Part shown: one piece after another, positions 58,901 through 64,000 of the stretch
How positions within the stretch are numbered: the first letter of the stretch is position 1
Layout: each line of letters opens with the position of its first letter
From: Fuerstiella sp.
GTDB taxonomy: Bacteria > Planctomycetota > Planctomycetia > Planctomycetales > Planctomycetaceae
Length of the DNA: 64,000 bases
Assembly (NCBI GenBank): GCA_022447185.1
Contig: JAKVAY010000039.1
Location: forward strand, 1-64,000
Direction: 5' to 3'
Notes under the pieces: generated by a model
The model's database searches: none
Seen by the model: the letters and a program-made list of their open reading frames with translations, nothing else
Told to the model about the DNA's origin: nothing
Program-made: the position numbers and the translations under genes

Positions 58901-59229
58901 TGCAGCGCCTGTACATTCGCATCGGACAAGGGACTCCCGGCAAAGTCCAGTGCTTCGATCAGGCGGCGGGTCTGTGAGACCAATGGCTGCCGATCAACAT
59001 CGGAAACGATTTCAAGTGAATCAGACTCAGGCGGGGTATCCGTAGGGACAGGGTCTGCCGTCGTACTTTCCGTTGTTTCAGCGGACTGCGGGCCGGCAGT
59101 GTCCGTGGTGTCCTGTCTGACGTTTGGTTTTCCGGCTGGCGAATCACAGCCCGCGACGCACAGTAGCAGTGCCAGAGAAATCAACGTCCATGGAGTCGGG
59201 TTCAATTCATATCGATAAGGCGCCGTCAT
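55912..59229 (-). CDS. CehA/McbA-like metallohydrolase lipoprotein with PA14 domain
   Basis: An 1105-residue protein. A lipobox is visible (LALLLCVAGCDS), so the mature protein should be anchored to a membrane by a lipidated cysteine. The linker of 40 residues is Thr/Pro/Glu-rich. The core has the same layout as the protein at 14678-17176: SGDHHIHASGC, GEGLNVGNVLTWGPGW, GAAHSGWG, WYHMMNCGFDIKASGETDFPC and GRSYVSDGSS. No EF-hand is inserted. The C-terminus adds a chitobiase-type Fn3-like domain (IHYTLDGSRVTVDSPIY) and a PA14 domain (GIYTFSTSSNDGSRLYIDE), a carbohydrate-binding fold. The substrate is unknown. It precedes the hydroxylase operon by 71 bases. Confidence 0.84.
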   Translation of the reverse strand: MTAPYRYELNPTPWTLISLALLLCVAGCDSPAGKPNVRQDTTDTAGPQSAETTESTTADPVPTDTPPESDSLEIVSDVDRQPLVSQTRRLIEALDFAGSPLSDANVQALHTAMDLTDDMGTIEQIQRILNTHTLVDVHINPEARVKVTSGECPARLQQQGWRTFLVRVHNEARVTARLNVTSRNNEPTMDFAQEGTITPAEVQERWMKVEMLDKKPLNTRLSGLPLEYRILTVFSRDAGEREGHLAFDVGHGSQDIGFRNDLHVLFRCEPAVKVIFNIRDHDGTPTTGSLIIQDDEGQLYPLPARRTAPDFFFQEQIYRTSGESVMLPSGRYQINYGRGPEYLRESKTVVVPEAISYPIELQLTRWVNPQARGWISGDHHIHASGCMHYQSPAIGVEAPVMLHHIEGEGLNVGNVLTWGPGWEYQKNNFCGVADEVSTKTNVIRYDVEVSQFPSDHTGHLCLLGLSEDDYPGTNAKSEWPSWGLPIMKWAKEQGAVTGAAHSGWGLDVFPEARLPNYVVPPMDGIGAQESLVHAAHNAVDFLSTVDTPYVWELNVWYHMMNCGFDIKASGETDFPCIYGERVGLGRSYVRLNDASNISYPAWVRGVEAGRSYVSDGSSHLMDFAVNGIAPGDAEHPVVAVDGSQSVRVTANVAALLDEEPRTVFRGAVNWDTFLKDDMLRNNRAQIPIRDLPYTSKPYWHLERARIGGTRNVTLELIVNGQVADHQQILADGSEIPVSFDVEIERSSWVALRILAAAHTNPVTVQVNDQPVRASKLSAEWCLDSINQLWLQKAMNIRSEERSAAHQAYGQARTVYQKIAEESYDDTALLTGIDAERRQRQHLDIQDDLEVIEFAMSHNDGEYGKVTFDRVVRGFTGEIDLKLFVEPEVAQIHYTLDGSRVTVDSPIYEGPITLNETVTVSARAFIDGRICTEMATATYTLFTPEDFGTDVNPGKTRPGLNYRYFHGDYVALDNVEESHLVSEFIAPNFTLDVRERDLYFAIHFSGLIDIPQDGIYTFSTSSNDGSRLYIDETLVVSNDGLHGLGPVSDIIPLKAGLHPIRLDYFNAGGTWGLEVTWKGPGFEEQPVPNEVLHCKPLATIEQKITR

Positions 59230-59466
59230 GACTCTGTCTCTCAGCAGATAAACGAACTGGTGTTGTCATTGACATGTGTGAAATCTGTAACAGAATCAAA
59301 TTGAAATGACCTCCAACGATAACAGATGCAGCATACTTCACAACGAACAAGAATCTGGCTGAAACACTGAGGCATCCGAATTCCTGCGAATGATGATCTT
59401 TCCGGGTGATCCGGGCTTTCCAACCATCGTCTGCTCAGCAGACAACCACTGAGAGGGCTGCACAAA

Positions 59467-60231
59467 ATGCAATTTCAAACACGAATGAGAATCGCTGCCG
59501 TTGTGATCGGCTGTGTTTTTACGAATTCGATATCATTCTGTGGACAACAGAAAGCGGACGACAATGCCGTTCCGGTTGCCAACCAGGTGCGGTTGACGGT
59601 CAGGGGTACGGAGGATTTTGAACTCACCGGTGATGGAAGCGCAGATGCTTGGACCGAGGCGACATGGATTGATCTGAACAGACGCCCCAACGCCGGTCAC
59701 GACTACTCCACACGATTCAAGACGCTGTATTCAGAGACGGGAATCTACTTCCTTTTTGACGGGACAGATTCTCGCCTGACCGCCACCATGCAAGACGATT
59801 TTGACGACCTTTATCTGGAAGATGTGTTTGAAGTTTTTCTGTGGACCGACGAGTCGCTTCCCGTCTACTTCGAATATGAAATATCACCTTTAGACAAAGA
59901 GTTGCCGATTCTGATTCCCAATTTTGGCGGTCATTTCATGGGGTGGCGACCGTGGCGATACGAAGGGGATCGTAAAACTCGAACAAAGGTCAGCATCAAC
60001 GGCGGGTCGGCGCAGTCGGGGTCGCCGATCAGGGGATGGAGCGCGGAAGTATTTATTCCCTATGCATTGTTGAATCCACTTAAAAATGTCCCGCCGAAGT
60101 CCGGGACGAAGTGGCGAGCCAATGTGTACCGTATCGATTACGACGACAAAAAGATGACGCAGTGGGACTGGGCTCGTGTTGGCCCCAGTTTTCATGAATA
60201 CAAAGGGTTTGGCACGTTTGTTTTTGAGTGA
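59467..60231 (+). CDS. Secreted CBM9-like domain protein
   Basis: A 254-residue protein with a signal peptide (MRIAAVVIGCVFTNSISFC). The remaining domain is a CBM9-like beta sandwich: DFELTGDGSADAWTEATWID, LYSETGIYFLFDGTDSRL, DVFEVFLWTDESLPVYFEYE and WSAEVFIPYALLNPLKNVPP, with the W-R-A-N-V-Y-R-I ending. Such domains occur in many planctomycete proteins and probably bind saccharides. No catalytic part is attached. It is a single gene divergent from the CehA-like lipoprotein gene. Confidence 0.86.
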   Translation: MQFQTRMRIAAVVIGCVFTNSISFCGQQKADDNAVPVANQVRLTVRGTEDFELTGDGSADAWTEATWIDLNRRPNAGHDYSTRFKTLYSETGIYFLFDGTDSRLTATMQDDFDDLYLEDVFEVFLWTDESLPVYFEYEISPLDKELPILIPNFGGHFMGWRPWRYEGDRKTRTKVSINGGSAQSGSPIRGWSAEVFIPYALLNPLKNVPPKSGTKWRANVYRIDYDDKKMTQWDWARVGPSFHEYKGFGTFVFE

Positions 60232-60518
60232 GTCGACACGTTAACAGATTGTTTGACGCAGTTGGCAGATGAACGTGTCTTCGGGAGTGAGGGCCTGATT
60301 TCTGCGATGGTTCGGTGGATGCTTGATCCCATAACTGTCAAAGCATGTATCGCCGAACGTTTGTCTGCCTGAGGTGATTGCGGTTTAGATTGGTTTGCGG
60401 CGTCTGCATCGACAGAAGCTCGGTGTACCGCAGGACGAAAACACCATAGTAACGGCAGCAAAGCCAGAGTAACTGTGACTGTCGTGACGCGCCACAGGGC
60501 CAATAGTGTTGGAGTCAT
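60192..60518 (-). CDS. Small membrane protein coupled to the Gfo/Idh/MocA gene
   Basis: A 108-residue frame whose ATG overlaps the stop of the upstream dehydrogenase gene as ATGA. One hydrophobic helix is clear (LWRVTTVTVTLALLPLLWCF). The rest is Ser/Gln-rich with no recognised domain. Its 3' end overlaps the end of the convergent CBM9-like gene. Another minus frame in the same DNA, at about 60242-60375, also reads protein-like (FGDTCFDSYGIKHPP, LTPEDTFICQLRQTIC) but has no start, so a frameshift may have altered the true C-terminus. Confidence 0.45.
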   Translation of the reverse strand: MTPTLLALWRVTTVTVTLALLPLLWCFRPAVHRASVDADAANQSKPQSPQADKRSAIHALTVMGSSIHRTIAEIRPSLPKTRSSANCVKQSVNVSTHSKTNVPNPLYS

Positions 60519-61561
60519 GGTCCCAGTGGTAAACGAACCGCTTGTCCCACCTCTGCACTGCGTGCAACGGCTTCGGTGAATTCCATGTATCGCACGCCTG
60601 TTGCAAAGTCTGTAAATTGGATCGACCCATTGCCACGGATGGCGTCAATGAACTCTTCTTCAACCCGCCAGCCTCCCTGTTTTTCTGCGGGGACAGGGAT
60701 TTCTCTGAGTTCGTGATCTTCTTTGCGGGCACCCAGTAACTGGTCGTTTGGGTTGCACACACAATGGAGCGTGCCCTCGCTGCCAAAGATACGAATTTGC
60801 ATGGGGGGGGCATGATGCATCGCCCCACTGAGATGGTAGATTCCGCGCGCACCTCCAGGTAGTTCCGTCAGGACATGGACGCTGTCTGGTGTGCTCACAT
60901 CGGCTGATTCACCCGTTGAGGCGTCGGTTCGCTTTGATGTGTAGATCTGTGTTTGCGCGAGTACCCGGACTGGATCCGGAACCCAACGGACCAGAGTTTC
61001 ATGCAAAATTCCCATTGCAAGCATATTAAGTCCGCTGAGTTCTTTCGATTGACGCCAGTGCAGCGGAACCGCAGGATCCATGAGACTGTTGTTGCAGCCC
61101 AGGACCACGACTTCCCGCAACTCGCCCACATAGCCGTCCTGTAGCAATTCCTGGACGACCCGGTGTACCTCAAGGCCGAAGGGGCTGGGGACGATTTGAG
61201 TGACGAGGCCACTGTGCTTCTGGCTGACTTCAAGCATCCGCCGGGCTTCGTTGGCGTCACAAGCCATTCTTGCTTCCACCAGGACATGTTTGCCGGCCTG
61301 CAGCGAGGCGATCGTTATGTCACAGTGCAGATAGGGCCATGTACCGATGACCACGGCGTCGATGTCGTCGTCGTTCACAAGTTCCTGCCACGTATCGAAT
61401 GTTCGCGGAATCCCGTACTCTGCAGCCGCCTGTTGTGTCGATTCCGGTCGGCGGTTGCAGACACCGACGATCTCGACGCTGCTGCATGCACGCAGCCCCG
61501 GGACGTGCCGGAGACGCGTATTTGCGCCAAGGCCCACAATTCCCACGCGAATGGTTTTCAT
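60515..61561 (-). CDS. Gfo/Idh/MocA family oxidoreductase
   Basis: A 348-residue NAD(P)-dependent dehydrogenase; the ATG at 61561 follows AGGACAG. The Rossmann start is RVGIVGLGANTRLRHVPGL, followed by VEIVGVCNRRPES and DDIDAVVIGTWPYLHCD. The usual E-K-P substrate motif reads LVEARMAC. The C-terminal GFO_IDH_MocA domain shows RIFGSEGTLHCVCNPNDQL and VEEEFIDAIRGNG. Family members oxidise or reduce sugars, inositols and similar compounds. The substitution at the EKP lysine is seen in planctomycete subgroups and may change chemistry. It ends in an ATGA overlap with a small membrane-protein gene. Confidence 0.88.
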   Translation of the reverse strand: MKTIRVGIVGLGANTRLRHVPGLRACSSVEIVGVCNRRPESTQQAAAEYGIPRTFDTWQELVNDDDIDAVVIGTWPYLHCDITIASLQAGKHVLVEARMACDANEARRMLEVSQKHSGLVTQIVPSPFGLEVHRVVQELLQDGYVGELREVVVLGCNNSLMDPAVPLHWRQSKELSGLNMLAMGILHETLVRWVPDPVRVLAQTQIYTSKRTDASTGESADVSTPDSVHVLTELPGGARGIYHLSGAMHHAPPMQIRIFGSEGTLHCVCNPNDQLLGARKEDHELREIPVPAEKQGGWRVEEEFIDAIRGNGSIQFTDFATGVRYMEFTEAVARSAEVGQAVRLPLGP

Positions 61562-61701
61562 TCGTCTGTCCTGTCGTTTGATGCTGATGTTAACTGTAGT
61601 ACCCATAGTCTGGCGTCAAATTGGACTCAGGTCAAAACGGTCGGCCCCCCATCGTTGGCGCCGGACAGATTGCAGGTTGAAGATCCTGCTCCTGAGTTGG
61701 G

Positions 61702-63642
61702 TCAGGGGAATGACTGCGAAACCGCAGCGGGGGTGTCATAATAGACGGCACATTCGCCGTCATCCGTTACTTCACCAGCAATCAATGCGTTGGCGCTGCG
61801 GCCGGAAGAATACCAGCCACCCTTTTCCATCAGAATGACATCCTGTCGCTGACGATCGTCAAAATGCAGCCGTACCTGGATGTGTGCGCGTTCTGTTGTC
61901 AGCGTCACTTCGTCGCCGTCTGAAAAATCAGGAACGCTTAACGGGTGAACAACCGCAATTGCGGGTCCGATTTGTGTCTCAGCCGGCCATTGTGATGCCT
62001 GAGATTTTCCAGTTGACAATGCGGACAACTTCAATTGGCGTTCCATCGGAATCTTTGTCATGTCGGAATGTAACTCATGGATCAGGTTAATGTTTCCGGT
62101 CGAAGTATTGAATTTCCGATCCGCAAACAGGACGTTGCTTGCAAACGGATTTCTCACGGAACCCTTTCGAAAGTCGTTCATTGTGACCCCGGCTCCGTTG
62201 AGTTTACTGAGCAGCCGCTGTTTCCACACACTTGCGTTTAAATCGAAATCGTCCGAAATTCCCATACGCCGTGAAAGCTCCCGAAAGATTTCGTGATCAC
62301 TCAGGACCCCTTCGGGTGGTACTACAACCGGATTCACTTCGGCAAGATAATGATGACCGTATGATCCGATCAGGTCATCTTCTTCCAGAAAAGTGGTCGT
62401 CGGAAGCACCAGATCGGCGCATCGGGCGGTGTCGGTCAGAAACGGATCCACCACAACTGTAAATTCACGTGTGCGGAGTGCTTTTGCGACCGTCACGGAA
62501 TCCGGCAGCATGGCGACCGGATTCGCGGCCCAAATCCAGGCCATTCGAATGGGTGGCTCAATGGCCGAAAGAATCTCGCTTCCCAGCATGGGTTCCGTGA
62601 TAGTACGAGGCGCAGCATCAGGATCTGAGAAACTCAGATCGAAAGCATCTCGGCGGACGAAGTAAAACGACGATCCGCCTCCGGAGATTCCGATATTTCC
62701 GGATACAGCTGCCAAAGCATCGATTGTACGAATTGTGGCTGCACCATGTCGTCGTCTCTGCAGCCCCCATCCGATCATGCTGCATGTGGGGCCACTGGCA
62801 TACATCCGAGCCAGCGTTGTAAGCTCTCCGGCACTCAAGTCGGCAACGGAGGCCCAGTCTTCGACCGTCTTTGTGTACGTGAGTTCCCGGAATTTTTCAA
62901 CATTGTCACAGTAATCTGTGATGGTTGTGTCAACAGCGTTGTTTTCAAACAACCAGCGGGCAATCCCCATGGCGATCGCCGAGTCCGAACCAGGCCTTGG
63001 CTGGACGTAATAGTCTGCGATGGATGTTGTTTGATGATGAATCGGGTCGATAAGAACAACGTTTGTGCCGTTTGCGCGAGCTGCTTTCAGTTCCGGAATT
63101 AAATGAATGCTGCTTACAAAGACGTTCTTGCCCCACAGAAATATGGTCTTTGAGTTTTGAAAATCCAGTACATCGCTGCTGTCGCAATCCCCGAAGTCCA
63201 TCTGTTGAGCGGCGTTTCCAGCGCCTGCACAAACGTCACCACGCTTGACGGTGACCGGGCCAAACCTTTCGAAGAAGTAGTCGCCCACGTGTTTCATGAT
63301 CCCGAGGGAACCACCACAGCGATACTGGAGGATTGACTCGGCGCCGGACTCCTGACGGTAGCGCAGCATCCTCTCAGTAATCACGTCAAAAGCGTTATCC
63401 CAGGAGATTGCTTCGAAGTTTGCACTTTTGGAACGACGCAGGAGGGGACGTGTCAGACGTTCTGATGAGTTTTGTCGCTCCGTATAGCGAGTCGTGCGCC
63501 CGCAAATGAAACCCTGTGTGATGGGATGGTCCGGATCTCCCTGCAAACGAACGACCCGTCCATTATCGATGGTTACAATCAGTCCGCACGCATCGGGGCA
63601 GTCACGGGGGCACGCGGTCTTTTTCTGAGTAACATTTTGCAT
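61702..63642 (-). CDS. Molybdopterin oxidoreductase (DMSO reductase family)
   Basis: About 646 residues from the ATG at 63642 (a GTG at 63648 is also possible). The N-terminal CPRDCPDACGLIV and then FICGRT give the C-x3-C-x3-C-x27-C set for one [4Fe-4S] cluster. RGDVCAGAGNAAQQMDFGD, KTIFLWGKNVFVS, VVLIDPIHHQTT, GWGLQRRRHGAATIR, LVLPTTTFLEEDD and a C-terminal molydop_binding part follow. Such enzymes carry bis-MGD and act on formate, thiosulfate, polysulfide or similar. No signal peptide is seen, so it is likely cytosolic. It is the second molybdoenzyme type in this window, after the MoCo hydroxylase. Confidence 0.9.
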   Translation of the reverse strand: MQNVTQKKTACPRDCPDACGLIVTIDNGRVVRLQGDPDHPITQGFICGRTTRYTERQNSSERLTRPLLRRSKSANFEAISWDNAFDVITERMLRYRQESGAESILQYRCGGSLGIMKHVGDYFFERFGPVTVKRGDVCAGAGNAAQQMDFGDCDSSDVLDFQNSKTIFLWGKNVFVSSIHLIPELKAARANGTNVVLIDPIHHQTTSIADYYVQPRPGSDSAIAMGIARWLFENNAVDTTITDYCDNVEKFRELTYTKTVEDWASVADLSAGELTTLARMYASGPTCSMIGWGLQRRRHGAATIRTIDALAAVSGNIGISGGGSSFYFVRRDAFDLSFSDPDAAPRTITEPMLGSEILSAIEPPIRMAWIWAANPVAMLPDSVTVAKALRTREFTVVVDPFLTDTARCADLVLPTTTFLEEDDLIGSYGHHYLAEVNPVVVPPEGVLSDHEIFRELSRRMGISDDFDLNASVWKQRLLSKLNGAGVTMNDFRKGSVRNPFASNVLFADRKFNTSTGNINLIHELHSDMTKIPMERQLKLSALSTGKSQASQWPAETQIGPAIAVVHPLSVPDFSDGDEVTLTTERAHIQVRLHFDDRQRQDVILMEKGGWYSSGRSANALIAGEVTDDGECAVYYDTPAAVSQSFP

Positions 63643-63759
63643 CTTCACAGAATAATGCTACTGATGTTCTGGTGAAAGCTGTAGTGCCATGTGCACTTTC
63701 AGTTTGTCTGATCGACTCGTCCGGAAGTTGGCACCAACAGTCGCCAAATTGATGAATTT

Positions 63760-64000
63760 ATGACCGCACCATCCAACGACGATGACGCACGGCGCAAGTA
63801 CTGGTCTGAGCAACTGGAGGCCGGCAGTGAACTGGTTCAGCAGCTGATTTCGTTTCCTGTCATTGAATGCAATGAAGGATTTGGCTGTATCCGTGCCGCA
63901 GCCGAAGCAGCGGATGTCGAGATGTTGTTCGCTGCAACGAAGATTGGGAGAAATCTGGATCGCATCTTTTCAATTCGTGAATCACTGGTGGACGATGTGA
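63760..64000 (+). CDS. Hypothetical protein, N-terminal part (runs off the right edge)
   Basis: A plus-strand frame opens at an ATG at 63760 and stays open for the remaining 80 codons to the window end. The translation begins MTAPSNDDDARRKYWSEQLE, with further helical sequence (LVQQLISFPVIECNEGFGCI, AAAEAADVEMLFAATKIG). The upstream region is divergent from the molybdopterin oxidoreductase gene, giving a gap of about 115 bases for promoters. I recognise no family. Composition and unbroken length support a real gene. Confidence 0.5.
   Translation, partial: MTAPSNDDDARRKYWSEQLEAGSELVQQLISFPVIECNEGFGCIRAAAEAADVEMLFAATKIGRNLDRIFSIRESLVDDV

Noticed and set aside
60803..60810. G8 run (C8 on the coding strand) in the Gfo/Idh/MocA gene, considered as a phase-variation tract
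   Set aside because: It encodes Ala-Pro-Pro-Met in a conserved, unbroken frame and is shorter than typical contingency tracts.
1..64000. CRISPR arrays, insertion sequences, prophage genes, rRNA operons
   Set aside because: No regularly spaced direct repeats, transposase or integrase motifs, phage structural genes or rRNA-like stretches were seen in any region.

Overview
The window looks like a chromosomal segment from a member of the Planctomycetota, probably the class Planctomycetia. The marker families are a DUF1559 pseudopilin with an H-x9-DG motif, four DUF1501 proteins, two giant PSCyt1/DUF1549/DUF1553 proteins, secreted CehA-like metallohydrolases and large multi-domain secreted enzymes. 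I see no phage, transposase, CRISPR array, rRNA or tRNA. Genes lie on both strands in short operons with loose spacing.

Layout. 1-998: 5' part of an acyl-CoA dehydrogenase gene (minus). 1981-4323: a zinc-ribbon membrane protein and frr. 4610-8878: a minus-strand pair made of a divergent GalU-like protein and an 1101-residue GHMP kinase/sugar-1-P pyrophosphorylase fusion. 9674-11865: argB-argD, with a perfect 12-bp inverted repeat just upstream of argB. 12153-17176: a four-gene plus-strand operon of DUF1559 pseudopilin, ExbB/TolQ-like channel protein, ExbD/TolR-like protein with a coiled coil, and a secreted PHP-type metallohydrolase carrying two EF-hands. 17331-20909: an ApaH-like phosphoesterase and a compact UvrA homologue. 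21031-27323 (minus): an RluA-type pseudouridine synthase, truD, an ExbD-like small protein, a GyrB/ParE subunit, eboE and arsC.

27925-33662: a secreted four-module protein (cysteine hydrolase, ThuA, beta-sandwich, SMP-30), a DUF493 protein, an endonuclease/exonuclease/phosphatase-fold protein that lacks two catalytic residues, and a GalT-like protein. 33810-51604: an island of planctomycete secreted proteins (two PSD1/DUF1501 pairs, two lone DUF1501 genes, a BNR-repeat protein, RidA and a cupin). It is interrupted at 42810-44513 by gene-poor DNA holding a small cytidine-deaminase-fold gene and decayed fragments. 51760-59229 (minus): an MoCo hydroxylase operon (FAD, 2Fe-2S and Mo subunits plus a MoaD/ThiS-like protein ending in GGG) that sits behind a CehA-like lipoprotein with a PA14 domain. 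59467-63642: a CBM9-like protein, a Gfo/Idh/MocA dehydrogenase coupled to a tiny membrane protein, and a DMSO-reductase-family molybdoenzyme. A new plus-strand gene runs off the right end.

The most unusual items are the ExbB/ExbD-pseudopilin-metallohydrolase operon, the reversed-order FKP-like fusion next to a GalU homologue without its signature motif, the lone deaminase-fold gene in eroded DNA, and the EEP-fold protein with substituted catalytic positions. All functional statements come from motif recognition by eye; no database search was run.
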